Shown here: positions 51,046 to 60,720 of the stretch, piece after piece
Position numbering within the stretch: the first letter of the stretch is position 1
Layout of the letters: each line of letters opens with the position of its first letter
DNA from: Paraprevotella xylaniphila YIT 11841
Lineage (GTDB): Bacteria; Bacteroidota; Bacteroidia; Bacteroidales; Bacteroidaceae
Assembly (NCBI RefSeq): GCF_000205165.1
Contig: NZ_GL883841.1
Coordinates: 1 to 64,000, forward strand
Direction: 5' to 3'
Length of the DNA stretch: 64,000 bases
The notes under the pieces: model-generated
Told to the model about the DNA's origin: nothing
The model's database searches: none
What the model saw: the letters and a program-made list of their open reading frames with translations, nothing else
Translations under genes and position numbers: made by a program

Positions 51046-51970
51046 ATACTGGCTCATGGCCGTGATAACGGTCATAGCATGCACAAACCATGTACATGCC
51101 CAAGAGTTCTATCGGGAAAATGAAACAGCCATGCACATATTTCACAAGCTTGACCGAATGTTTCCCAAACGTTACTTGGAACAAAGATGGATGACCGGTG
51201 CCCAATATTGGGTACAGTACTGGTTCGAAGACCAAGAAGATTACGAAGAGCACCAACCCTCAATAGCAGAAATCTTCGACCAATTGAATGACATCCCATT
51301 TCTGCACAAGCACACGGAAGAAACAGACAGTGGCGACATCATACGGAAAACCTACGCCATATCACTACGTTCCGACATCCGGGGGCAACAAGACTTCCTC
51401 AAACTCGAAGTCAGCCCAACCGGCATATTTTTCTATTACCAAACCACAAACCGTTTCGCCCAAGCCGAAAATGATGCCATACCCGACCAAGCCATCATCG
51501 CAGAACTCGAAAAACTGTTCAACCAATATGTATCACGCAGAAAAACAGTCAAACAAGAAGTGCGTTTCCACGGAGCATACGGACGTGTAGTACACAACAA
51601 AGGATATAACAACGACCCGACGGCTTTTTCGGAGGGTTACCGGTACATCATCCCTAAATGTACCTGGGCAGACTACCGGCTGTTTTATGACCTCTTCCAC
51701 AAATACCTCAAAAAAGATGTCATCTACGTGGCAAGCAACGACGTGTACTGGGAATACGAAGAAACCGGAATAAGAGTCCGCCAAGCCGACGGCCGCCCAT
51801 TATATATGGGAGCCGCATGGAAAAACGATAGGTTATACCTTATCCGTTTGGAAGGATCGCACAACGGAAACGGAGTCTTTCCCCGGGCTTGGGCAGAAGA
51901 CAATCCGATATGGGATAGTTCATACGTCACAAAAAAATTGCAAAAAAACAGGCAAGCAAGACAGAAATAA
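51029..51970 (+). CDS. Secreted protein of unknown function in the ECF-sigma operon
   Basis: A 313-residue protein with a signal peptide (MKTYIKYWLMAVITVIACTNHVHA) and no family I recognise. Features are YRENETAMHIFHKLDRMFPK, a central FLKLEVSPTGIFFYYQT and DVIYVASNDVYWEYEET near residue 235. It is rich in aromatic and charged residues, without membrane helices after the signal. Overlap by 17 bases with the putative anti-sigma gene suggests co-translation, so it may be the output or the sensor of that system. By eye it is A/T richer than most neighbours. A strong terminator follows. Confidence 0.75.
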   Translation: MKTYIKYWLMAVITVIACTNHVHAQEFYRENETAMHIFHKLDRMFPKRYLEQRWMTGAQYWVQYWFEDQEDYEEHQPSIAEIFDQLNDIPFLHKHTEETDSGDIIRKTYAISLRSDIRGQQDFLKLEVSPTGIFFYYQTTNRFAQAENDAIPDQAIIAELEKLFNQYVSRRKTVKQEVRFHGAYGRVVHNKGYNNDPTAFSEGYRYIIPKCTWADYRLFYDLFHKYLKKDVIYVASNDVYWEYEETGIRVRQADGRPLYMGAAWKNDRLYLIRLEGSHNGNGVFPRAWAEDNPIWDSSYVTKKLQKNRQARQK

Positions 51971-51978
51971 GTTAATCC

Positions 51979-52010
51979 GTCCCGGTCACCTTGTGAAAAG
52001 TGTCCGGGAC
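51979..52010. terminator. Terminator after the ECF operon
   Basis: GTCCCGG-T-CAC pairs with GTG-T-CCGGGAC around CTTGTGAAAA and is followed by CTTTTATTTTG. It serves the plus strand and faces the convergent Rpn gene. Confidence 0.75.
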
Positions 52011-52038
52011 CTTTTATTTTGTAGGAAACAAGAGATTA

Positions 52039-52926
52039 TCAAGCCTTCTCTATTTCTTCCACCGACAAGCCCGTAGCACCGGTAATGGCCTCCACGGACA
52101 ATCCCATGGCCTTTAACCTGTGGGCTATCTCCAAAGCCTTGGCATGCTCTCCTTCGGCACGCCCTTCCATGCGGCCCTCCGCACGCCCTTCTGCACGCCC
52201 CTCGGCACGTTCCGTATAAATATTGCTGCGCAAAATGACGATGTTATCCAGATGACGGTAATAAGCCTCTCGCTCGCCTTTTGTCATCCCGTCCACCTTC
52301 AGGCGTTCGCGTACCTCCGCCAATCCGGGAGCGTGGGCCGACTCGGAAATCTCACCCGTATTCAAATAGTAGATCCATTCCTCCAACGGGGTCTTGGCCA
52401 CTTTGTTGAAGTCGTTCACCTTCAGGATATAATACTCCGGATAAAGTTGGCTCACGGCATCCACCTTGAAGGTCTGCCGTTGGAAAGGAGTCAGTTCCAG
52501 TATGTCGTTCTCATGGATGCCTCGAAATTCCGTCTTGCCATGGTACACGATATCCTTGCCATGCCCCAAGGAAAAATAAACAATGTTCACGCTGTACACC
52601 TTACGCACGTTCTCATACCCCTCTCCACGGTTGATGTATTCCGTCACCAACTTCGACACGCCGAACAACATACGTTGGAAATAGGCATACTCATTGTTGT
52701 TCTGCACCTCGATGAGTATCAGTTCCCCTTTGGAATCCAAGGCCAACAAATCCACACGGTTATACTTGTCGAACTCGTATTCCTGATTGCTTTCGCTCTC
52801 CAACAACTGGCTGATGGTGATTTTCTCATCCAGAAGCGTGGTCAACAATCCTTCCAACACACCGAAATTGGCCTTGTTGCGCAACAGGCGCTTCATCGCC
52901 CAATCAAAACGGATATAGTTTGCCAT
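52039..52926 (-). CDS. Rpn-family recombination-promoting nuclease / PD-(D/E)XK putative transposase
   Basis: A 295-residue protein of the Rpn/PD-(D/E)XK family. It starts FDWAMKRLLRNKANFGVLEGLL and has the nuclease core with the acidic/Lys residues in VDLLALDSKGELILIEVQNNN (about residues 60-80) and FQRMLFGVSKLV. The family is often annotated as transposase; some members make DNA breaks that raise recombination. Near the C-terminus is a tandem 4-residue repeat (AEGR three times, MEGR, AEGE), encoded by near-identical 12-base units at about 52151-52212, likely variable in copy number. It is probably an independent accessory gene. ATG 52926 begins the conserved sequence. Confidence 0.88.
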   Translation of the reverse strand: MANYIRFDWAMKRLLRNKANFGVLEGLLTTLLDEKITISQLLESESNQEYEFDKYNRVDLLALDSKGELILIEVQNNNEYAYFQRMLFGVSKLVTEYINRGEGYENVRKVYSVNIVYFSLGHGKDIVYHGKTEFRGIHENDILELTPFQRQTFKVDAVSQLYPEYYILKVNDFNKVAKTPLEEWIYYLNTGEISESAHAPGLAEVRERLKVDGMTKGEREAYYRHLDNIVILRSNIYTERAEGRAEGRAEGRMEGRAEGEHAKALEIAHRLKAMGLSVEAITGATGLSVEEIEKA

Positions 52927-52956
52927 AAGCGTAGACTTTATTGCAATATATTTTTG

Positions 52957-52964
52957 CAAATATA
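52957..52964 (-). promoter_or_regulatory. -7 promoter element for the Rpn gene
   Basis: The minus strand reads TATATTTG, matching TAnnTTTG, 31 bases before the ATG. Confidence 0.45.
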
Positions 52965-53138
52965 ATGTTTTTCCATTGCCCGTCCTCCAAAGCTCACATA
53001 AAGAGTGTTAACTACAAAATTCGCACGATACTTTCAAAAAAACGGCTCCGGACTGTCACAAAACAACACTTCCTGCGTATTATTAACAAAAGGATGTAAT
53101 TAAAATATACATTAACAGAACATAAAAGTGGAAAAGCC

Positions 53139-56066
53139 ATGAGAAAGACCTTCTTCAATACCCTTCCGATCCTTGCGGCCATCCTCCTGGCCCTCGCCTG
53201 CCCCGAAACCATGGGACAAGTCATCTACGGCGGCATATTCAATTCAGTCACGCGCCAACGTATCAGTAACGTGAAAGTGGAACTTATGGACAAGCATTAC
53301 GTCACCCTCGATTCCATGCGCAACCCCAAAAACAACCGGATAGCCGACCGGCCGTCGGCATGGTTCTTCGATATGGAAAACCGCCTAGCCCAACCCTACA
53401 TCCTGCGCTTCAAGGCCGAGGGATATGAAACACAGGACGTGCCCGTGGACTCTTTTACCTTCCGCCGCCGGGAAACGGCACGCTTCATCGCGGATGTTTA
53501 CATGGAGAAAGCCATCAAGCATAAGACATTAGAGGAAGTGACCGTAAAGGCCACGAAGATAAAGATATATACGCGCGGCGACACGGTGGCCTACAACGCC
53601 GACGCGTTCCAACTGGCCGAAGGCTCCATGCTCGATGCGCTCATCCGCCAACTTCCGGGCGTGGAACTGAAAGACGACGGGCGCATCCTCGTCAACGGGC
53701 GTTACGTGGAAAACCTGCTGCTCAACGGAGAGGATTTTTTCAAAGGCGAACCTTCCGTCATGCTCGAAAACCTGCCTGCCTACGCGGTCAAGGACGTGAA
53801 AGTGTACGACAAAGACGGGGAACTCAGCGAATTTCTCGGAAAGAAGACCGGTGATGAAGAATTGGTCATGGACGTACGCCTGAAACGGGAATACTCCGTG
53901 GGATGGTTGGCCAATGCCGAAGGGGCATACGGCACGGAGGAACGCTACCGCGCCCGCCTTTTCGGCCTGCGGTTCACGCCCCACACGCGTTTTTCCGCTT
54001 TTGCCAATTTCAACAACATGAACGAGAACCGCCAACCGGGTTACAACGGCGAATGGTCGCCCGCACAACTGACTGGCGGACTGCGCTCGAACAAGAACTT
54101 CGGAGTGAACTACATGGTGAACGAGAAGGACGGGAAGTACAAACTGAGCGGCAGCGCATCTTACCTGCACTACGACACGGACGTGCGCTCGCAAACCACC
54201 GGCGTGAACTTCCTGCCCGACGGCGACACTTACTCCAAGGAAGCACACGAACAGTTCTACTGCCAAACGTGGTTCAACACTTCGCACACGTTCCAGTTCA
54301 CTTGGGACAAGGTGTTCCTGAACTTGCAACCATCGTTTAACTGGGGCAAATGGGACGACCGCAACACTTACCTTTCCGGCACGTTCAACACCGACCCCGA
54401 ACCGTACGCCTCCGGCAACCTGTTGGACAGCCTGGCCTCGCCCGAAGCCGGCGACCTCATGCGCCGCATCGCCATCAACCGCTCCAAGACCGCCCAAAAC
54501 AACAAAGGTAACAAGACGGACGCTGCCTTCAACGCCTACTCGGCCATCAAGACCGGCATCGCCAACGACAACCTGAACCTTTACGCCAATGTGCGGTACA
54601 GCGATTACGAACAACGTTGGTACGAACACTACCGGTTGGACTATCCGGCAGGCGGCGGACAGACGGACTACCGCAACAAATATACCAACGACGACGGCCC
54701 TATCCGCAACCTGAACCTCAACACCGGAGGGGAGTATTGGCTTTGGTTTCCTTGCAACCTGGCCATAGTGCCGGGATACAACTACCATTGGCATGACCAC
54801 ACCAAACGTTACGAACTCTACCGGCTCGACGAACTGGCCGGTTGGGAAGAGGACGGCGACCATCCCTTAGGCATGCTGCCCTCCGAAGCGGAACTCCTGC
54901 AACAGACGCTAGATGCCCCCAACAGCTATTGGTCTTACCTGACCGATTACTCCCACCGGGGAAGCCTCTATGCCAAATGGGAAGGCAGACCCCGGACATC
55001 GGGCGAAGGAACCTGGTGGTACGTGGAAACCCGCCTGCCGCTCATGTACGTATGGCAGACGCTAGACTACCAACGCGAACGGTTGGACACCACCGTCAGC
55101 CGCCGACATGTCATGTTCGAGCCAAGTTTCAGGGTCTACGGCCGATGGCACAACTACCAACGGGGCATCGACATCCGCTACAACAAAAGCGTCTCTTTCC
55201 CGTCCATGACCTCGTTCATCTACATCCGTTCCACGGACGACCCGTTGAACATCCGCCTGAGCAACACGGGACTAAAGAACTCTCACCAACACAACGTCTC
55301 CGTGTACTACTACCTGAACAGCAACCGCAAACAACACCACTTCAGCACCTACTGGAGTTACTCCATCACACAAGATGCCGTGGCACAGGGATACGTGTAC
55401 GACAAGACGACGGGCGTGCGCACCTACCGTCCGGAAAACGTAAACGGGAATTACAACATCGGTGGTAACGTGAACTATTCCATGCCGCTCGACAAAGCCC
55501 GCCGCCTCACGCTGAACAGCGGACTGTGGTCGCGGCTCTACAATTCGGTGGACCTCATCAGCGTGACGGACGGCATGGCTCCGGCCCGCAGCACCGTACA
55601 GACCTACAACTCGGGCGGAAGCCTCAACATGGAATATGCCTTCCCCAAGGACGTGAGAGTGGGCGTGAAAGCCCGCTGCACGTGGAACCACCTGAGCAGT
55701 GGCCGGGAGAACTTCACGACCCTCAACACCTACGACTATAATTACGGCCTGATAGCACAGGCCAAACTGCCATGGGACCTGCAATTCAATACCGACCTGA
55801 CCTTGTACAGCCGACGGGGCTACGGTGAAAGCGGCATGAACACGGACGACATCGTATGGAACGCCACCCTATCGAAGAAACTTCTCAAAAAACGTGTGAC
55901 GCTCTCCCTTGATGGATTCGATATCCTCGGACAGCTTTCCAACGTCACCCAGACGCTGAACGGGCAAGGACGCTACGAGACGTGGCGCAACGTCATTCCC
56001 AGTTATGCCATGCTGCGCCTCACCTACAACTTGGACATCAAACCGGCCAAGCGGAGAGGAGAATAA
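53139..56066 (+). CDS. TonB-receptor-like outer-membrane beta-barrel protein
   Basis: A 975-residue outer-membrane protein. A signal peptide (about 1-28) is followed by a carboxypeptidase-regulatory-like beta domain (IYGGIFNSVTRQRISNVKVEL, about 30-110). A TonB-plug-like domain follows (EEVTVKATKIKIYTRGDTVAYN and MLDALIRQLPGVELKDDGRILVNGR, about 128-215), then a long aromatic-rich barrel to the end. It resembles the SusC/TonB-receptor-related group with the VxxxGDT-Y-x-A-D motif. These import or sense large ligands, but this subgroup is little studied. No SusD is next to it. It converges with a GH38 gene across repeat copy C. Confidence 0.85.
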   Translation: MRKTFFNTLPILAAILLALACPETMGQVIYGGIFNSVTRQRISNVKVELMDKHYVTLDSMRNPKNNRIADRPSAWFFDMENRLAQPYILRFKAEGYETQDVPVDSFTFRRRETARFIADVYMEKAIKHKTLEEVTVKATKIKIYTRGDTVAYNADAFQLAEGSMLDALIRQLPGVELKDDGRILVNGRYVENLLLNGEDFFKGEPSVMLENLPAYAVKDVKVYDKDGELSEFLGKKTGDEELVMDVRLKREYSVGWLANAEGAYGTEERYRARLFGLRFTPHTRFSAFANFNNMNENRQPGYNGEWSPAQLTGGLRSNKNFGVNYMVNEKDGKYKLSGSASYLHYDTDVRSQTTGVNFLPDGDTYSKEAHEQFYCQTWFNTSHTFQFTWDKVFLNLQPSFNWGKWDDRNTYLSGTFNTDPEPYASGNLLDSLASPEAGDLMRRIAINRSKTAQNNKGNKTDAAFNAYSAIKTGIANDNLNLYANVRYSDYEQRWYEHYRLDYPAGGGQTDYRNKYTNDDGPIRNLNLNTGGEYWLWFPCNLAIVPGYNYHWHDHTKRYELYRLDELAGWEEDGDHPLGMLPSEAELLQQTLDAPNSYWSYLTDYSHRGSLYAKWEGRPRTSGEGTWWYVETRLPLMYVWQTLDYQRERLDTTVSRRHVMFEPSFRVYGRWHNYQRGIDIRYNKSVSFPSMTSFIYIRSTDDPLNIRLSNTGLKNSHQHNVSVYYYLNSNRKQHHFSTYWSYSITQDAVAQGYVYDKTTGVRTYRPENVNGNYNIGGNVNYSMPLDKARRLTLNSGLWSRLYNSVDLISVTDGMAPARSTVQTYNSGGSLNMEYAFPKDVRVGVKARCTWNHLSSGRENFTTLNTYDYNYGLIAQAKLPWDLQFNTDLTLYSRRGYGESGMNTDDIVWNATLSKKLLKKRVTLSLDGFDILGQLSNVTQTLNGQGRYETWRNVIPSYAMLRLTYNLDIKPAKRRGE

Positions 56067-56082
56067 ATAGAAACTTATATAC

Positions 56083-56169
56083 AAAAATCATTTGGCGCAG
56101 AACGGAAAATCGTTCTGCGCCAAATGATTTTTCAATCTGCGGCAAACGATTTTCCGTTTGCCGCAGATT
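56083..56169. repeat. Double-palindrome repeat, copy C (best preserved)
   Basis: A perfect 22-bp stem (56083-56104 with 56111-56132) built on ATCATTTGGCGCAGAACG is followed by a second perfect 15-bp stem (56134-56148 with 56155-56169) built on TCTGCGGCAAACG. The loops are 6 bases each and a T run follows at 56168-56174. It lies between convergent genes. The first stem's loop side, GAACGGAAAATCGTTC, is the reverse complement of the second stem's CGATTTTCCGTT core, so other pairings are possible. Confidence 0.85.
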
Positions 56170-56302
56170 TTTTTCAAAGGCTTAAGCGATTGAAAAACAA
56201 CGTCATGACAAGCCTACATTTTCTTTACAAGCATCCATTCCCGGACGGATGCCTATACCATACACTACCGGAAGAGTCCGTAAGCCTCCCATGCTTCCGT
56301 TG

Positions 56303-59215
56303 TCAGAAGGTGAGCTTCAACGTGGCCATGCCGTAGGGCTTCATCGTCAGCGTCCCGTCCACTATTTGCCCGGGCTGCTCTTCAAGCGTGCAAAGCGACA
56401 CGGACGACGGACGATGGGCCGGAAAGTCCAAAGCCACCGTCTCTTCCCTGTCCGACACGGAACGCAGGCGGACAATCATCTCGTTGTCTTTCTCCGTGGA
56501 TTTCAGCACGGTGACATACACGGCACGGTTGTCTACCGAAATGACGGACTTCACGTCCGGATTCTTGTCCGCCGTAACATGTACCAACGGTTGCGCCTGC
56601 TCCAAGCCAAAACGGTTGGCGTCTACAGCATCATATCCGCCATGCGGATGAATGCGGTAGCGGAAAGCCACCGGCCCGTCCTGCGTCAGGGGGAAGTTCG
56701 TGTGCCAATGGTTGTTCATCGCCCAGGAATACACCGTGGAAGACGGTTCCAGCTTGGTCAGCCAAGGCCCTTGTCCGCCCCATCCCAACGAAATGTTGGC
56801 CGTGCGGTCGCCATACTCAAACAAGGGGGCATCCAAAGCACACCATGTCACGCCATGAGTGTCGTTCGAAACGTCCAACCAACGTTGCAGGGCCATCCAA
56901 TTGCGGTTGGCTTGCGGCCACTGGTCTTTCTCCACTTCCATTATCCCCCAAGGGATATCCACTTTCGTCACACCCTGCGGCACGTTGAAACCGAAACCGA
57001 AATGTATGCCGTCCTTGTCCAACAGCGGCAACTTGTCTACCACATTGGTGGTCTCCACCCACGGTTGCCCGGCCACCAGACGGACGGTACGTGTCACCGA
57101 ACGGCAACCTTTCATCATGGACTGCACTTTCAATTCCACCACCAATCCGCCTTGTTCGGTCACCGTGATGGCCTGCACCTTGTCGGCTTCGGGCTTGTTT
57201 TCATTGGCCGGCAGCCAACTGCACGAATTGGCCCCTCCGTCCACCGACGCGTCGATATAATTGTAATCCTCTCCGGCACGGGTCAAGGACACGATGTTTC
57301 CTGTCTTGCCGTCTATCGTGACACGCACACAACCATTGTCTAACGTATAACCATCTAACTTACAGGCATCTCCTGGCACGGCATCACCTTCCACCACACG
57401 GTAGTGGCGCGAACCCAACGCCGGTACATCCGAAGCCCAGAACGCCAGTTCGCCAGTAGACAACCGTTGCGACGGCACAGCATTTCCTACATCGTCCACC
57501 ACTTTGTCGCCCTTTTGACTCTCTGAAGAGGACAAAGTAACCAATCCTCCATGCGGCCAAGACAACGTATTAAATACCGCGATGCCACCATTCGACGGTC
57601 CTTCGCGCGGCCCCAACGCGCCGTTAGACTTGTCAGTGGCCAAGCCCAACGCCTCGTCCAACAAGGTCATCGAACGGGCTTCTGCTTCATAAAAATAAGA
57701 TTGCTTTACCTTACTGATCGCTTCATGGAAATACGGTTCCCAAGGATTCTCAAAATCCCACGTATGTTCTGAACCCAAAAGGATGTACCGCCACCCCTCG
57801 TCGAACTCGGCACGCGGCGCACAAGCTCCTCCGGCCAGCATCGACCACACCGTCTCGGCCTGCGTGATACGTTCCTTGTTGCGGCGGTTCACTGCGGTAA
57901 GCCGTGCGGCCGTACCCAAGCCATCAGTCCAATACTCCGTATAATCACCATGCACCACAGGCAGGCGGTCGCCATATTTTTCCTCCAAAGTCTTCATGAC
58001 CTCATGGCCGCCGCTAATGACAATCTTGGGATAGGCATATTTCTTGTTCCACTCATTGACAGCGTAAGGCACGTCGGCATCCACCGGATTGTTATCCCAA
58101 AGCGACCAGGACAAGACGATGAAGTCATACGGGTAGTTTTTCTTCTCCAGATCCACAAGCTGCCCGGTAAAATCAACATTGGCACTACCCATTTGGATAC
58201 GCGCCGGGACCTTACGTGCATTGCGTTGGCCGAACCATGGGCGACCGGTCGTATTGCCCTTGTCCATGCTTCCGCTGTTGGCATATTTTCCCGGTTGGAG
58301 AAACAACACTTTGGAATGGCCGTCCGGCCCTACCCACCAGAAAGGAAAACCGTCTATCCCGAAAGAATGGGCATTGCCGCCCCGATCGGTGTTCGGCCAT
58401 GAAATGACATACTTGATGCCTTCCTGAGCCATGACGGGCACCAAGCCCCAAGAGATGCCGGGGATGTCGAACTGTTGGAATACATCCGCAGGCACTCCGG
58501 AAAGTCTCTGCAATTCACGTGAGAACTTAAATACGTGGAACAGTTCCTCATCCGAACAAATGCTCGTGTTCAGGTTCAGGTAAGAGGCATCCACGGACAA
58601 GCCTCCGCCCTTTATGGAAGCTATAATCTCGTCGCGCATCCCCGGTTCGGAGTTCCACAATCGTTCAATCGGCCAAGTCACCTCGGGATTCCACACAAAA
58701 CGCGCACCGTCCACATGGCCGACAGTCTCGTGCGAGAGCTTCATACCTTCCTTAACATTCGTCTTATGCAACATCTCCACGTTTTTGTGCGTGTTCGTGT
58801 AACCGATGTCCACGTGCGAATGGTTGTAAAGGTACACCGTCCAATGCCGCATCGGTTCCACGGTGACTTTCGTCTTCACTTTCTTTTCGGTTCCGCGCAC
58901 CGTCAGCGAAACATCCACGGTCTTGTCCACGGGCAAGGCGGAAGGCAACATGACCTCCACTTCTGCCGAATCCTCCGCATCAATGCGGAAAGCGGATGTC
59001 TCCTTCAGTTTCCTATACGCCACATCCACACAGACCTCGCCTTTCAATTCAGCCCCCTTCAACCGCACGGCAACGATACGTCCCGGCGAACGGTCTTGTC
59101 TATACCCATACAAAGGTTTCACTACACAACTGACCTGTTCCGGAACCACATCGGCATTCACATTGCCCGCCGCCAGAACCGCCAACATCCCACAAAAAAA
59201 ATTTCTTTTCATCAC
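56303..59215 (-). CDS. GH38-family alpha-mannosidase-like enzyme, secreted
   Basis: A 970-residue exported protein. A signal peptide (about 1-21) and a beta domain (25-120) precede the GH38 catalytic domain, which starts WTVYLYNHSHVDIGYTNTH with the zinc ligands H134 and D136. LSVDASYLNL and FQQFDIPGISWGLVPVM follow, then mannosidase middle and C-terminal beta domains (VFNTLSWPHGGLV, GFNVPQGVTKVDIPWG). GH38 enzymes are retaining, zinc-dependent alpha-mannosidases. The N-terminal domain and the H-S-H-x-D form suggest a Bacteroidales subgroup whose exact linkage is unknown. It is divergent from a GH43 gene. Confidence 0.88.
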   Translation of the reverse strand: MMKRNFFCGMLAVLAAGNVNADVVPEQVSCVVKPLYGYRQDRSPGRIVAVRLKGAELKGEVCVDVAYRKLKETSAFRIDAEDSAEVEVMLPSALPVDKTVDVSLTVRGTEKKVKTKVTVEPMRHWTVYLYNHSHVDIGYTNTHKNVEMLHKTNVKEGMKLSHETVGHVDGARFVWNPEVTWPIERLWNSEPGMRDEIIASIKGGGLSVDASYLNLNTSICSDEELFHVFKFSRELQRLSGVPADVFQQFDIPGISWGLVPVMAQEGIKYVISWPNTDRGGNAHSFGIDGFPFWWVGPDGHSKVLFLQPGKYANSGSMDKGNTTGRPWFGQRNARKVPARIQMGSANVDFTGQLVDLEKKNYPYDFIVLSWSLWDNNPVDADVPYAVNEWNKKYAYPKIVISGGHEVMKTLEEKYGDRLPVVHGDYTEYWTDGLGTAARLTAVNRRNKERITQAETVWSMLAGGACAPRAEFDEGWRYILLGSEHTWDFENPWEPYFHEAISKVKQSYFYEAEARSMTLLDEALGLATDKSNGALGPREGPSNGGIAVFNTLSWPHGGLVTLSSSESQKGDKVVDDVGNAVPSQRLSTGELAFWASDVPALGSRHYRVVEGDAVPGDACKLDGYTLDNGCVRVTIDGKTGNIVSLTRAGEDYNYIDASVDGGANSCSWLPANENKPEADKVQAITVTEQGGLVVELKVQSMMKGCRSVTRTVRLVAGQPWVETTNVVDKLPLLDKDGIHFGFGFNVPQGVTKVDIPWGIMEVEKDQWPQANRNWMALQRWLDVSNDTHGVTWCALDAPLFEYGDRTANISLGWGGQGPWLTKLEPSSTVYSWAMNNHWHTNFPLTQDGPVAFRYRIHPHGGYDAVDANRFGLEQAQPLVHVTADKNPDVKSVISVDNRAVYVTVLKSTEKDNEMIVRLRSVSDREETVALDFPAHRPSSVSLCTLEEQPGQIVDGTLTMKPYGMATLKLTF

Positions 59216-59358
59216 ATTGATTAGTTTTCATTGTATCGGTCACAAAGTGACAAAAAAAAGACGGGACGGGCAACCAAGCATAACGCAAAAAATACCACAT
59301 TCTCGCCACACCGTGCGAAAAGCCACCGCAAAGACTTCCTTTATCGGCCGATTCTGCC

Positions 59359-59366
59359 TATCTTTG
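59359..59366 (+). promoter_or_regulatory. -7 promoter element for the first GH43 gene
   Basis: TATCTTTG matches TAnnTTTG, 38 bases before the ATG at 59405. Confidence 0.5.
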
Positions 59367-59404
59367 CCCACACATATACAACAAAACTTAAACATTACCT
59401 AATC

Positions 59405-60628
59405 ATGAAACTCAAAAAACGAATGATGACTGGCATGTTGGCCGCCACCCTCGGGGCCATGGTACCGGCGCAGGCACAAACGGCCGAGCCTTCTCCTTAC
59501 AGCAGTTACCTCTTCGCCTTCTTCTCCAACAATTCCCCTTACGGCGAACAGGTGCGCTATGCACTGAGCGATGACGGATATGACTACACGTCCCTCAACC
59601 AAGGGCGTCCGGTCGTGGCCTCGGACACCATCGCCCTGAAGAAAAGCATACGGGACCCGTACATCACAAGAGGCCGGGACGGGAAAACATTTTATATGGT
59701 CATGACGGACATGCGCTCGGACGAGGGTTGGCAAAGCAACGACGGACTCATCCTGATGAAGAGCACCGACCTCATCCATTGGCAACACACGGCCATCGAC
59801 TTCCCCACACGTTTCCCCAACCTGACGGGATTCGACCGCGAAAACCTACATGCCGTTTGGGCGCCTCAAATCATCTGGGACGACGAGGCCGGGAAATATA
59901 TGATTTATTACTCCATCGGGCGGCACGACTGGGAGTATCCCACGGAAGACCCGAACTTCAAACAGCCTTACTTCAAGCTGTTCTACTCTTACGTGAACGA
60001 AGACTTCACGGACATCACGGAGCCGAAACTGCTGTTCGACTTCGGTACGGCCGCCATAGACGGGGACATCGTGTATAACCCGAAAACGAAAGAATACGTG
60101 CTGTTCTTCAAAGACGAGGGACGCTCGGTCATGAACAAAGGATTCCGCACGCGGCAGGGCGTGATGCGTGCCACTGCACCCCGACCCACCGGCCCCTACA
60201 CCATCGAATGGCGGCACCTGCAAAAAGAGGGGCAATATCCGGTGGAAGGTTCCAGTGTGTTCCCCCTCATCGGTTCGGACGAGTACGTCCTGATGTACGA
60301 TTGCTACGCACAGGGGTTCTACCAATTCTGCAAGAGCACGAACCTGAAAGATTTCACATTCGTGCAAAACACGAAGACCCACGGTGACTTCACCCCGCGA
60401 CATGGCTCTGTCATGCACATCACGCAGGCCGAACGGGAACGGTTGGAAGCCTGGTCCGAGCTGAGCACTGCGGTAAACGACCTCCGTACGCGCCCCGTCC
60501 CCACGCTGACGCTGAAACAACTTGAACGCCGCCCGGCCTTGTTGGCCGAAGCCCAAAAAGTGCTCGACACCGTATCCGACCCCGAAACCATGGTGGCCAT
60601 GACAAAGAAACTGGAAAAGTTCAAATAA
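59405..60628 (+). CDS. GH43-family glycoside hydrolase, secreted
   Basis: A 407-residue exported five-bladed beta-propeller enzyme. Signal peptide MKLKKRMMTGMLAATLGAMV; base Asp likely D84 in IRDPYITRG; conserved WAPQIIWDDEAGKYMIYYS (about residues 157-175); acid Glu probably in EGSSVFPLIG (about residue 280). GH43 includes arabinofuranosidases, xylosidases and galactanases, and activity cannot be read here. It is divergent from the GH38 gene, with a promoter between. A terminator-like palindrome follows. Confidence 0.88.
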   Translation: MKLKKRMMTGMLAATLGAMVPAQAQTAEPSPYSSYLFAFFSNNSPYGEQVRYALSDDGYDYTSLNQGRPVVASDTIALKKSIRDPYITRGRDGKTFYMVMTDMRSDEGWQSNDGLILMKSTDLIHWQHTAIDFPTRFPNLTGFDRENLHAVWAPQIIWDDEAGKYMIYYSIGRHDWEYPTEDPNFKQPYFKLFYSYVNEDFTDITEPKLLFDFGTAAIDGDIVYNPKTKEYVLFFKDEGRSVMNKGFRTRQGVMRATAPRPTGPYTIEWRHLQKEGQYPVEGSSVFPLIGSDEYVLMYDCYAQGFYQFCKSTNLKDFTFVQNTKTHGDFTPRHGSVMHITQAERERLEAWSELSTAVNDLRTRPVPTLTLKQLERRPALLAEAQKVLDTVSDPETMVAMTKKLEKFK

Positions 60629-60654
60629 GCAAACAGAAGAAACCATACGCAAAA

Positions 60655-60687
60655 ATGGCTGCACGGACCAGATGTACGTGCAGCCAT
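60655..60687. terminator. Terminator between GH43 and thioredoxin-like genes
   Basis: ATGGCTGCACG pairs with CGTGCAGCCAT (11 bp, 11-base loop), with AAAA on the left. It lies between convergent genes. Confidence 0.65.
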
Positions 60688-60720
60688 TGGCATACTCGCT
60701 TACCACATGAACGCGACAGC

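Noticed and set aside
52151-52212. Tandem units in the Rpn gene as a CRISPR-like array
   Set aside because: The 12-base units are contiguous, in frame, and have no spacers.
53529-54863. 444-codon minus-strand frame inside the TonB-like gene
   Set aside because: It is a shadow of the G/C-rich codon pattern of the real gene, with no domain, signal peptide or promoter.
56249-57343. 364-codon plus-strand frame opposite the GH38 gene
   Set aside because: Antisense shadow; rich in His/Arg/Gln typical of such frames and without a family match.
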